64,000 nucleotides of DNA from Dioscorea cayenensis subsp. rotundata (Eukaryota > Streptophyta > Magnoliopsida > Dioscoreales > Dioscoreaceae): assembly GCF_009730915.1 (NCBI RefSeq), contig NC_052475.1, forward strand, positions 25,047,016 through 25,111,015, read 5' to 3'. This document shows positions 23,353 through 34,324 of this stretch, one piece after another. The notes beneath the pieces are model-generated. The model made no database searches. It had not been told where the DNA came from and worked only from the letters and a program-made list of their open reading frames with translations. Every line of letters starts with the position of its first letter. Positions within the stretch are counted from its first letter, which is position 1. Both the position numbers and the translations under genes were made by a program.

Positions 23353-24662
23353 ATGGCGGTCAACCTAGTTAATGGCCAATGCTATTTGACACCCGTGAGT
23401 GGAGACTTTAGTCGAATTGAAAAAAATAACATGACCCCTATGACATCGGGAGATTATTCGACGGACACCGCTTTGCGCTGCTCATCGAGCTAGAAGCTAT
23501 ATACCAAGAGAGAGCCCTTCTTGATTCTCTTTTTGCAAAGGTACGATGGTCGCACCAATAAATTCGGGATCGGGGAAAAGCTCGCTGAGTTTCGAGACCT
23601 CAAGATATGGCCCTCGTGCTTGGTCTCAGCGTTGCGACGGCGACGCAGCTGGTCTTTCAAAAGAAGAAAAACCGGTCGGCGTCGAAGGGCGGTATCTATC
23701 AAAGACCCTACGAGAGACACGAGACTCCATCAAGAGCACTCGTTGCAACTTGTTCGACTGGAGGGAGAAAAAAGATAATTTCGTCAAACTCCGATGGTGT
23801 ACCTCATGGGGACGATCCCTCTTCCCAAATACATCATGCTCGGTTCGAATCGGATCATTGATTATGTCGATGATCTACCGACCCATGAGGGCGATACGCG
23901 ATGGGCGCAGGGCGACGCACAAGTGGCTTATGGAGGATATTCCACAAGCAGCCGCCCGAGTGCAAGATAGATGCGCCGGGAAGAAGACCAACACAGGGTA
24001 CATTAAGGGTTGCTCGGTCGCGCTTAACGTCTGGTTTTACGAGCTGACCGGAACGGGGAAGAAAGTCCGTTTCGGCAAGATCCCAAGGATGTTGTGCTAC
24101 GGTGAAAGTACTTACCGGAAGCAAGCGACGGTAGAAACGAGCTTGTCATCGCTCGATGGAAAAGAGGTAATAAATCATGGACAATGTTTAACATAAGTCT
24201 TTAACGTTTAAACATTTTATTTAGCGTTTAACTTTAGTATTTACCGTTTAACTCTTATTCATACTGGTTTAAATATTTTGTTCTCCGTTTAATTATATTC
24301 TATAACGTTTAAATATATAAACACTCTGTTTAAATATAGTTTTTATAGTTTAAAATGAATGATTTCGCTGAAATTGTTTGGTTTACATATGTTAGTTTCC
24401 TGAGCTGGTTCCGGCGAATGCTGAAGAAGAAATATTTGTTGGGGCCAACCGACGGATGGATGCCATTGCTCCGGAACCACTTGCTCGAAGGCAGGATGAG
24501 AGGGCAGCCTACTTCCAGCCCACCACGCGCACGCATTCCTCGACGCCGGAGAAGCCCTCCCCTACCCCGGCAGATTGCAACAACCCCCCCTACCACGACA
24601 ACGCCCTCAATGCCTTCCCAAGTCTGACATTGGCTTTCATAAAATTGGCCTCCCAAGTCTGA
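23353..24662 (+). pseudogene. DUF1985 / Ulp1-type gene remnant carried by the Mutator-like element
   Basis: Two exon-like blocks are visible. The first (about 23353-24170) encodes FGIGEKLAEFR, then LVLGLSV, GRYLSKTLRETRDSI, FPNTSCSV, ATHKWLMEDIPQAAARVQ and GCSVALNVWFYELTG. This series is typical of the DUF1985 domain found in front of Ulp1-like cysteine proteases in plant Mutator-like elements. These motifs lie in three frames, so at least two frameshifts and a stop disrupt it. The second block (about 24403-24660) is a Pro/Thr-rich linker. No Ulp1 His-Asp-Cys protease core is present, so the gene is both broken and truncated. Family assignment is from motif recall, not a search. Confidence 0.6.
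24186..24356 (+). repeat. Phased GTTTAA array 2, 20-21 bp period
   Basis: The core gtttaa starts at 24186, 24206, 24226, 24246, 24267, 24287, 24307, 24328 and 24348, spacings of 20, 20, 20, 21, 20, 20, 21 and 20. Bases between cores are AT-rich and not conserved. The array lies between the two coding blocks of the DUF1985 remnant, where an intron would be. Confidence 0.9.
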
Positions 24663-24762
24663 ATTCCTGCCAACACTTCAGTCAAATAAAAAGATCAATA
24701 TTGACGGACATATTTACACAATAATGACCCCAGACAACTGGAATAATTAAAAGAAAAGGAAC

Positions 24763-25188
24763 TTACAACGAGTAAACCTCGTTTTCATTAGGATTCGGCA
24801 ATGACACATTTTCTGTCTCAACGACAAGATCAACTACAGCACATTTGAAGATGGAGTGGACGTGACACATCCGCTGGAAGTCAACATCGTTTTCTATTGG
24901 GCAAACCGTTTTATATCCATCTGGTGTGATGAACTTAACCCTGACAAGAGAAACTTCGAGACCCCATCGCTCACATATCTCAGCTAACACCAACTCCCAA
25001 GAAGTCTGAGCAGTGAACATTAGCACCCTTCCCTCCCCGTTGAATCTAGCAATACCACAAAAAAACTCTCCATAATATATCGGTCGAAAACCAAATCGTA
25101 CAAACCAAATGAAGTGAAGAACAAAAAGAAGACGAAGAAGAAGAAGTAGAAGATGTAAAGAACAAACAGCAGTCAGAAAGACAAACAA
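24763..25188 (-). pseudogene. Mutator-type transposase N-terminal fragment
   Basis: On the minus strand, after a hydrophobic low-complexity start, the frame reads GRVLMFTAQTSWELVLAEICERWG, then VKFITPDGYKTVCPIENDVDF and HVHSIFKCAVVDLVVE. This pattern is familiar from the first exon of plant mudrA-like transposases. The DNA-binding, DDE and SWIM domains that should follow are missing. The element continues directly into the 3' end of the DUF1985 remnant, which converges on it. The Leu/Phe-rich first 40 residues probably come from leader sequence and are not a signal peptide. Confidence 0.5.
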
Positions 25189-25379
25189 AAAAAGTGCACG
25201 ATTGTATGCATAGAGGTTAGACTAGGCGTGATGTGATTGGGCGGTATTTTTTTCCCTCCATCCCAAGGGCAAAAAGGGAAATATATGTCATCTGTCGCGA
25301 GGAAGACATATTGTCATCGTTCGAATGAATGTTCTCAACTCAACATGAGTCTCCGTATAAGCGTCAAGCTTTTTTTATG

Positions 25380-25696
25380 TTTAAACAGATACATATAGTG
25401 TTTAAAAATAATTGTTAAGCTGTTTAACTAAAGTCTATATCATGTAAATAATATGTTATTGTTTAAATTGAATGCTTTCACCGACATCGCGTTGAAGATG
25501 GGTACCTCCTGGGTCACTGTTTAAACATCTTTACGTATTTTCTTAAACACCGTTGTCATTGTTTAAAGAGTAACTAGAGTATTGTTTAACTTTTTTTCTA
25601 TTGTTTACACCGTTGTCATTGTTTAAAGAGTAACTTTTTTTCTTAAACACCGTTGTCATTTGTTTAAACATATTTACGTATTTTCTATTGTTTACA
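25380..25696 (+). repeat. Phased GTTTAA array 3 with short tandem duplication
   Basis: Cores gtttaa or cttaaac recur at about 25380, 25400, 25422, 25461, 25519, 25542, 25561, 25584, 25603, 25621, 25642, 25662 and 25690, mostly 18-23 bases apart. Within it, a unit containing caccgttgtcattgtttaaag is repeated two to three times (25547-25660). At the right of the element (26730-26840) the inverted form ttaaac/ttaaag recurs at similar spacing. Confidence 0.7.
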
Positions 25697-25699
25697 ATG

Positions 25700-27072
25700 A
25701 CGTTCTTTTTGTTTCCCACATTGTTTGTTTTTATTAGGTCTATGTTTAAATTTCGAAGTTCACGATCAAATAAGCTTGTTTCGTTTTTATTTATAAAAGA
25801 TTTACAACATTTACAACGTCCGCTCGGACTTTGGACACTCACGACTCGACCCTCGTATAGCGAAACAAGTGTCTGTACATTCGAATGCTCACAGCGGTTT
25901 GCATAACATGCGCATCAACTTGAACCCCGCACTAACGTACAACATTAAAAAAAGGTTAAACAACACACATTCATGAAAACGACTATTAATCAATGTGTCA
26001 TGGTCGGGACTTAAACGAAGATCCCGATAGTTAAACACGTAAGCGTAATAGTTGTACACTAACGTAATGTTCTTAAATGGTAACAGAAAGTCTCAAGTGA
26101 TAAATATCAACCCCGTCTTAAAGGATGTTTCACGATCTCCTCCTCTAGAGAATCCTCCGCAATCACGAAATACGTGAAAAAAATTTCTTTTCTTACCCAA
26201 GTCGAAATGCTCGCTTAATTGCTTGCCCGTCATCCACATCGAAGAATCCTCGCGATTCGAGGCAATTATGAGAGCATTTCGACTCAAGCGAAAAAGATAG
26301 TTTAACTTGTTGCGTGATTGCGGCTAAATGATTCTCAAGATAAGGAAGAAGGTTCACGAAACATCCTTTCGAGATAGAGTGGTTGTCCGTGGGAAGAGGA
26401 GGACGAGGAGGAGGAGGAGGATGATGAGGGACGACGAGGAGTGGTTGTCCATGGGGAGGGTTCTTTTCCGGTTATTTATGGTGTGAATTCCACGAGCGGT
26501 GACTCTTCATATCCGAGAAAAAAAGTTAAAGCGCACGATGGCCGACATTGGTCGATGAGAACGAGCGGGTGTTCGGAAAAATTATGTTACCGTGCATAAA
26601 TTTTAATGCCGTCATTAATTCTTATGCACGGGATACCATAACCTTGCCACCGCCACGTGCCACCCTGCCAGAATTCGGATCAAAGCGAAAAAGATCACCG
26701 CTTTTCTGCGAGACTTTTGAGAATTTACACGTTAATATGAATAGTTATACATGTAAAGATAACGTTAAAGCGGAGATGGGAAGTATTACACGGATATGAT
26801 AATTATTAAACATATTAGTAAAAATATTTAAAGCGTTAAACCAAGCGAAAAGCCCTTCAAAAAGGTTGAACATGATGTGATTTGGCGCTTTCCTTTCCCA
26901 CCATTTTTCGGGGCCAAAAATGGGATTTCACAACATGGACCCATTTGAAGTGAGCAGATAGGGGGTAAAAGGGAAGTTAAACACTAACGGAAGGGCTGTC
27001 CGGGGTGTGCAAAAGTAGGAGGGGGTTTTTGGGAAGTTTTGAAAATTACGAGGGGTGAACAGTAATTTTCCC
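25700..27072. other. Right arm of the Mutator-like element, non-coding
   Basis: There is no recognisable gene. It contains a purine-rich gag/gga repeat at 26395-26440, inverted-orientation ttaaac cores at 26730-26840, and a copy of tgatgtgatttggcg at 26873 that also occurs at 25229. The terminal 150 bases form the inverted repeat. Confidence 0.5.
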
Positions 27073-27398
27073 ATAAATTTATCATAAGTACCCCATATAT
27101 ATAAAAGAAGTCAGAGACATACACAAATGTGAAGCATAACCGCAAATTTAACAAACATCTATGCCCTCATCTTACATGAAAATTGAGAATATATATATAT
27201 ATATTCTTTGTTTAACCCATTTTAAAGCCCATAGAAATAGATAGAATCAAACGGTAAGTCTGTCTGTCTTCTTATCAATAGTTAATGTTAGAAAACTTTT
27301 AATATAACTATTATTGATTAGCAAGTCTATGCACGGGTACATGTCGATGTGAGTGACAAATAGAAAATGAGTTTATCCATGTGCTCAATAAAATTGAC

Positions 27399-28102
27399 TT
27401 GAGAAAGCCTGTGGAGGCAACTGAAAGAGTGAACAAAATGTAAGGTCTAGCCAGATGGGTAACAATTAGGTAACTACATCTTATTAATTATGGATACATC
27501 CTTTTCATATTTTTTTTGACAAGAGGAACAAATAGCCCGAAGGCTCTGCTAAACCGTCAGAGGTGTGCACAAGTCTCGGTGGAGCAAGTGAGGGCAGGGC
27601 CCACGCACACATGGGCGCTGGGACTACCTGCACACAACCACCGCTCATATCTCCCAGAAATGTACCCTCAGCCGAGAATCAAAATCTCACCACTCGGTGA
27701 AAAGCTTTATCGGCGACTTATATACCAATAGACCATTTCATATTGACAACAATGTTGGTAAGCTTAACTTTGTTCTTGGAGAAGTAGCTTCCAACAAGTT
27801 GTTATACCTCACAAACAATTCATCAAAGATTTCTTCTCCAAAGTGGCTCACAAACATGGATTCAATGCATGCCCTTATGCACTTAGTCATTAGTTTAGCA
27901 GTGGTCTTATTTTCACAGCAATGCATGCATTCTCTTTAACCATGTCATTGTGCTCCTTCACTGCATCCCAACTTGCTTCAAAGCTCTTAAGGCTGTTAAT
28001 GGAGAATGATCCCTCAGTCTCTATAACACGCTTCACTTCCTCTGGAGATGGTGCATAGTATGGTGCATTGAAGAAGTCTATCTTCTCCTTCTCCACAACA
28101 CC
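27399..28102 (-). pseudogene. SABATH pseudogene, rearranged and split by a SINE
   Basis: Exon 4 (28102 to 27736) starts [19 protein letters not shown] after a good acceptor and includes [10 protein letters not shown]. It shifts frame in VKENA, where a short insertion lies, then continues IESMFVSHFGEEIFDELF. Its last codons (NIVVNMK) run straight into the SINE at 27735. A second piece at 27399-27465 encodes the end of exon 2 (HFVHSFSCLHRLSQ, with the conserved Trp changed to Arg). This piece lies downstream of exon 4 on the minus strand, so the exon order is scrambled. The protein sequence resembles the remnant at 9.4 kb. Confidence 0.8.
27512..27735 (-). mobile_element. SINE inserted in SABATH exon 4
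   Basis: This is a 224-bp insertion flanked by perfect 9-bp repeats tttcatatt at 27503-27511 and 27736-27744. The minus strand starts tggtctattggtatataagt, a tRNA-like head, and ends in an oligo-A tail (T run at 27512-27517 on the plus strand). Size, tail and target duplication fit a SINE. The box A and box B matches are weak, so the parent tRNA is unclear. Confidence 0.6.
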
Positions 28103-29276
28103 CTGCATGATATATGATTGACATTGGAGTGGTTAGAATATTTGGTTGTTACAGTCATTTTGACATTACCAAAGCATTTAACATATATACATTTTCTTAA
28201 ACTTTTGATAGTTTGACTATAATTATAATTACTATTACTATTATTATTATTATTTATTAATTTTATTTGTACATGTGTACTACTGTCAAGTATGTTTTCT
28301 ATCACGCAGTAATTAAATATGTATGTGGACCATTTTTTTATTCATGGCTCTTTTGTCAAACTCATTGGAGACCAATTTGCTCAAATTGTAAGGATACTGT
28401 GCACCTTGCTATCCTTAGCTAACTTTTGGGGAGTCTGGCGTTGAGAACTTAATCTAGTGATTAGAGATTTTTGAAATCTTTTAGCTAAAGTCTTGTTTGG
28501 ATTACCTGAATGGTGAAAAATGATTGTATTTTTGAGTTCAAATCACTTCCCTTATCGGGATGAATCGTGCTCTAACGGATGTAATTTAATTCATTAGGTT
28601 TGCTAGCTCAAGTATATTTTAATTTTGGAAAAACTAACATAAATTTTAGCTCGCAGGACATTGAGGTAGATATACAAGCTTGACAAAGTGCATGCAATAA
28701 TGTGAAGAGTTTGGTGCTGTGGTGAAAAGTAATAATTAACAAAAATTTACATAAAATTTTTACAAAGGATATAGTCTAGGATAGAATGAACATATTCTGA
28801 AAAGAGATACTACAAATTTTTTAAATAAATTAAATAAATAACAAAAAACTCTTTATTAAATGTTGAAATGTATGATGAAATGATTTAGTACAAACAAAAA
28901 ATATATGTTAAATTTCTTTTTAAATAAACCCTTTATCAACACATTGTTAACAAGTATAAACTAATATATAGAAGATGTTCTAGGCGCTGATATTACACTA
29001 AAACTACAAACACACATTTATGTATATGTATATTATCTGTCCTTGTTATATGATGTTTGACTTGCCCATCAGATGACCTAAGCCATATCGTTTATTCACT
29101 TAAATTAAGAAAATGAAGAATTTGAATGAACAAGACATGAGTAGTTGGATCATTTATAATTATCTAAAACATCATGAATAATAACAATTAATGGTTTCTG
29201 AATACAAACATCAGGTAAAAGAACATATCTATTGAGGAATTAACTTCTCTTTATACACTATTCTAACATGTGTTTT
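28103..29276. other. Intergenic, no gene recognised
   Basis: AT-rich sequence with no coding exon or complete repeat that I can recognise. It ends at the left LTR of the copia element. Confidence 0.4.
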
Positions 29277-30003
29277 TGATAATCACTATATGGAAACTAA
29301 AGATCAAGAGAAGCAACTTTTGTATTCAAAGTAAAACATAAAACTCACCCAATTATCCTTGAAAATTCACACAAGCACACAGTGTATATCAGAAACAACT
29401 TTTGTATTCAAAGTAAAACATAAAACTAACCCAATTATCTTTGAAAATTCACACAAGCACACAGTGTATATCAGAAACCAAAGAAAAAAAAAACCTCTCT
29501 GTTCTAATGAGAAAACACACAATATATTCCTGTAAAAGTTCAGTGACTGAAATGATACAAGCCAGCTTAGTCACACCACACGCGTCAGGTTCTCCTCAGC
29601 TTCACCGCTTAACCGGCTTCCATGCCTCGAACTTAATACAAGTTCCTTGATCATCAAATCACAACCATCCATCAGAAACACAATCCAGGTCTTCTTAGCT
29701 GCCTCGAACTTAAACTTTTTTATCTTTGATGGATTACATCCGAAATGCACGATCACTGACCTAACCCCGATGTTGGGGTTGTTTTTCCTGCCTCAAACTA
29801 TGTGTTCTCTTGATCTTCCAATCCTGGCCACCCATCACCTTCCCTCAGATTCCTCAACCAACTTAACAGACTTTCAAACACAGGAAATGACAAACTACCC
29901 TCTACTTCTAAACTATTTACACCAGGACAATTGAACTGCACTTTCACTGCTTCTTCACTGCAATCTTTTTTGAAATTCGTTCATTCTTCAATCAATTCTA
30001 ACA
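29277..30003 (-). repeat. Copia 3' LTR with internal 82-bp duplication
   Basis: 727 bp, against 645 bp for the other LTR. The difference is accounted for by a tandem duplication of 82 bases at 29315-29396 and 29397-29478, each starting aacttttgtattcaaag. The two units differ at two or three positions. Confidence 0.95.
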
Positions 30004-33000
30004 ATTTCTCCCCTTGATTGAAGATCGATGACATACACCCATCTCACCTCTGAACTGCTTGTGCTTCTGAATACTAAGACATTTGGTGAATATATCGGCA
30101 ACTTGTACATCAGTTGAACAATAATTCAACTGAATTTTCTTCCTTGCTATAAGCTCTCTAACATGATGAAATTTAACATCCATATGCTTTGTTCTGCCAT
30201 GAAGAGTTGGATTCTTTGCAATAGCAATACAAGACTTGTTGTCACACCAAATCTGAGTAGATGATTCACAATTCAATCCACAATCACTCAAAATTTTCTC
30301 CATCCACAAGCTTTGACAACAAGCTGAACTCAGTGAAACATATTCAGCTTCAGTAAATGATAAGGCCACAATTTCCTGCTTCTTTGATGCCCAGCAAACA
30401 GCACCTGAACCTATGTTAAAGACATAACCCGAGGTACTCTTTCTATCTTCTTTATCACCACACCAATCACTGTCACAGTAACCTTCAAGCACACACTCTA
30501 CTCTACTATTATACTGAATTCCATAATTAAGAGAACCAACAACATACCTTAACACTTGTTTAGTAGCTCCCAAGTGAATCCTTGTAGGATTTTGCATGTA
30601 TCTATACAACTGATTTACAGCAACCACCAAATCAGGTCTAGTATGTGTCAAGTATAGCAATTTGCCAATTAATCTTTTATAGATAGCTGCATCTGTCCCT
30701 TCTGCTTCTTGAGTGAGTTGCAATTTAGTACACTGATTCATTGGCACATTCACTGCTTTACATTTCTGCATATTGAACTGCTTCAACATTTCCTTTGCAT
30801 ACCTCTTCTGTGATACATGTACACCTTGATTGCTTTGATGTATCTCAAGTCCCAGAAAATACTTGATCAGACCTAAATCTGACATTTCAAATTCCTATTT
30901 CATAGTTACCTTAAATTCCTCCACCATCTTCATTGATGATCCTAAACAGATAAGATCATCAACATATACACATATCAACAGCATCTCCCCTTCATTCTTT
31001 GTCTTTTTATACAAAGTGTGTTCTGTCTCACTTTTACTGAAATTCTGTGACTCAAACCACCCATCCAACCTTGCATACCAGGCCTTTGGGGCTTGTTTTA
31101 AACCATACAAGGCTTTAAATAATTTATACACTTGATCTTCTTTTCCCTGCACTTCAAAACCCTTTAGTTGTGACACATAAACTTCTTCTTCAAGTGTTCC
31201 ATTCAAAAAAGCAGACTTAACATCCAATTGATAAATTAACCAACCTTTTTGAGCTCCAAGTGCCAACACCATCCTCACTGTCTCCATTCTTGCCACAGGA
31301 GCAAAAACTTCATCATAATCAATTCCAAATTCTTGGGCATAGCCCTTAACAACAAGCCTGGCTTTATACTTGTTAATCTCACCATTTGGCTTCTATTTGG
31401 TCTTATATATCCACTTAACTCCAATTGCCTTCTTTCCTGCAGGTAATTCACAAAACTTCCAAGTATTATTTCTCTGAATTGCATCAATTTCAACTGACAT
31501 TGCTTGTCTCCAATGATCTGATTTTTCAGCTTCTTCATAACAGCTTGGATCAGTTACATTCAATGAAAATGAACAGCTCTCATACAAGTCTTTTAGTGCT
31601 CTAACCTTCTGAGTTGGAGACTCATCAAAACTAGAATCTGATTCTGAATCCTTCTAAGCTGCAGAATTACCATTCCCACTACTACTATCAATTCCTGAAC
31701 TTGATTCAACTTGATTCCCAGTTTCTTGACTTCCTGCAATTGAATCTGATTTCCTTACTTGTAACACAATCACCTTAGATGTCTGATCATTCATTACTGT
31801 CCATTGCCAAAATTCTGATTTCACAAACCTCACATCTCTACTGATCAGCACTTTCCCTGAATCTGGTAAATAGATTCTGTAGGCTTTTGCATCTAAACAA
31901 TAACCAATGAAAATCCCTTTTACTGCTCTATCATCCAACTTCTGTAATTTTTGTATAGGCATATGCACCATAGCTACACAACCAAAAACTCTAAGATGAG
32001 AAACTTTAGGCTTAAATTTAAACCAAGCTTCATAAGGTGTTCTTTCCCATACTGCAAAGGTTGGAGACACATTAGATAGATATACTGCTATTATAATTGC
32101 CTCAGCCCAGAAACTTTTTTGGCAAATTACTAGTTTTGAGCATGCTTCTTGCCTTCTCAACCAATGTTCTATTCTTCCTTTCAGCTACACCATTCTGCTG
32201 AGGAGAATAAGGAGCTGTTAATTCATGCTTTATGCCCTTCTGATCATAGAAATCTTCAAATTATTTTGACATGAACTCTCCACCTTTATCAGTCTTGAGA
32301 ATTCTCAACTGATTCCCAGATTTCCTTTCCACCATAGCCACAAATTTTTTAAAACAACTAAATACTTCATATTTGAATTTCAGAATATACACCCAGCACA
32401 TTCTTGAGAAGTCATCAATGAAAAGCAAAAAATATTTACCTCCACCATTGGATTCTGTCTGCATAGGACCACATACATCAGCATGGACAAGATAAAGTCT
32501 TCTCCTAGCCCTCCAAGACTTGCCAGACTGAAATGGACATCTTGTTAGCTTTCCAAATATACATTCTTCACAATAATTTTTCTTTTCAACTTCAGGTAAA
32601 CCCAGAACCATATCCTGCTGTACAAGCAATTTCAATCCCTGAAAATTCAAGTGTCCATACCTCTTATGCCACAACATTGCCAATTCCTCATTCCTTGCTA
32701 AATTGACCTGCTATTGACTTGCAAACTCCACAGGAAACAGATTGTTGGTATTTTTCTGAATTTTGAACAAAATTCTCCTAGTACTTCCATCTCTAATCAC
32801 ACATCCATATTCTTTACTAAAATTAACATCATAACCTCCTTCATTGAGCTTTCCTACACTCAATAAATTATGTGCCAATAAAGGAACATATTGCACACCA
32901 TCAATCAATCTCAATTGCCCATCAAACATTCTGATTGCAACTAAACCTCTGTCGCACACATTCAATTCTTTATTATCACCTAGTTTGACCTTGTGCTGTA

Positions 33001-34144
33001 GTGTTTCATCAAGACTATGAAATAACTCCCTTCTTCCAGTCATGTGACAAGATATTCTACTATCCAACAACCATATGGATGAGTTCTCCATGCCTTGCCC
33101 ATCATGAACCATAAACAAATACCCATAATCACCTGAATTTGCTACATTAGATAAGCTTCCTGCTTCACTTGTATTTCTATCTTGTGTAGACTAGCAATGT
33201 GACTGATAATGCCCATATTTCTTGCATTTAAAACATTGAATATTTTGCAGTCCTCCTCTATTGAAACCTCTTCCAAATTGTCTTTGACCTCTTCCAAATC
33301 TACCAAAAGCCCTTGAACCTCCTCTACTAGATTCTCCTGAATTCTGTTGTCCTTGCATATTTGCTCTCTAATTACCATATCTAGAATTATCACCAGCTCT
33401 TCCTCTGCCTCTAAACCCTCCAAATCTACCTCTTCCTCTCCAATTAGTTCCACCACTTCTTGAACCTCCCTGTATTACAAAAGCTTCATGTTTCTCTGGC
33501 CTTTCAGTAAATTGATTGAATCTGGCCTCATGAGCTTGAAGAGAGCCACTCAATTCATCAAGAGTCACCTTTGACATATCCCTTGCCTCTTCAATTGAAG
33601 TCACTGCATGGACAAACCTTGATAATAAACTCCTCATCACCTTCAAAACCACTTCAGAATCTTTCAACTCACTTTCCATGCCTTTAATCTGGTTTACCAC
33701 AGCCAATACTCTTGTAATATAATGCTGAACTGTTTCATCTTCTTTCATCTGCAAAAGATCAAATCTTTGCCTCAAGGTTTGCTGTCTAACTGACACCATC
33801 CTTGAAGTCCCTTGATTCTCATTTTTGATATGATCCCAGGCCTCCTTTGCAGAATCAAACCTTACAATTCTGTGCAAAATTGTCTCGTCTACTGCTTGTT
33901 GTAATAAGAAAAGAGCCTTGGCATCATCTTCAACTTCTTTGTCTGTTGGTTCTTTTGCACTAATGCCTTCCTCAATCACCTTCCACAGCCTTTGGAATCT
34001 AAAGAATGTCTTCATTCTGTAACTTCAATGCTCATACCCATCTCCTCTGAAAATAGGCAACAGTGTGTGAGATATATCAGGTGTTGGTGCAGAAGATGAA
34101 CTTGAAGCCATTGATTTAGTAGTCTTCACTTCCTCCTTGCTCAT
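29998..34144 (-). pseudogene. Copia gag-pol polyprotein, disrupted
   Basis: The single reading frame starts at ATG 34144 (MSKEEVKTT). In order it shows a UBN2-type gag with a CCHC knuckle (33194-33235), a protease whose active-site triad reads Asp-Ser-Arg instead of Asp-Ser-Gly (33056-33064), an integrase with its HHCC head, reverse transcriptase with YVDD (30955-30966), and RNase H. It ends at a TAG (29998-30000) inside the LTR. In-frame stops occur after YEH near the start, and at 33368, 33191, 32711, 32261, 31654, 31393 and 30895. One frameshift lies near 32140 in integrase. No active protein can be made. Confidence 0.93.
30004..30015 (-). other. Polypurine tract of the copia element
   Basis: The complement reads aaggggagaaat directly against the 3' LTR, the usual site that primes plus-strand DNA synthesis. 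Confidence 0.8.
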
Positions 34145-34311
34145 CAGTCCTCCTTAAATCACCTCACATAACCACACAAGCCAACAAAAATAATAACACC
34201 AACTGCAAACCAAAATTCAACAACAAATAACAACTTCAACCTCTCCAACAACTTACACAAAGACGACAAAGAACAACAACTACAAACAAAACCTAGAACT
34301 CACACCATATA

Positions 34312-34323
34312 GCTCTGATACCA
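34312..34323 (-). other. Primer-binding site (tRNA-iMet)
   Basis: The complement reads tggtatcagagc, the standard plant copia site complementary to the 3' end of initiator tRNA-Met. It is one base inside the 5' LTR. Confidence 0.95.
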
Positions 34324-34324
34324 C

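Larger units (their letters stand above)
22352..27072. mobile_element. Mutator-like element, 4.7 kb, with 9-bp target duplication
   Basis: Perfect 9-bp repeats ataaattta at 22343-22351 and 27073-27081 bound the element, the size made by Mutator transposases. The ends are diverged inverted repeats, gtggaaattgcc on the left and gggaaaattact when the right end is inverted. They are followed by C-rich words (aaacaccccatt; aaaccccctcc) for about 150 bases. Inside are a plus-strand DUF1985-like gene remnant, a minus-strand transposase N-terminal fragment, and arrays of GTTTAA spaced about 20 bp. There is no DDE catalytic domain, so it is not autonomous. Its GC content and codon use are higher than those of the flanks. 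Confidence 0.8.

Noticed and set aside
24186-24356. CRISPR-like spaced repeat
   Set aside because: Repeats of six bases every 20 bases with AT-rich, non-unique spacers in plant nuclear DNA do not match a CRISPR array, which needs long identical repeats and unique spacers.
24763-25188. Secreted or membrane protein with N-terminal signal
   Set aside because: The hydrophobic first 40 residues come from a ctt/ttc repeat-rich leader. Conserved sequence starts only later and matches a transposase N-terminus.
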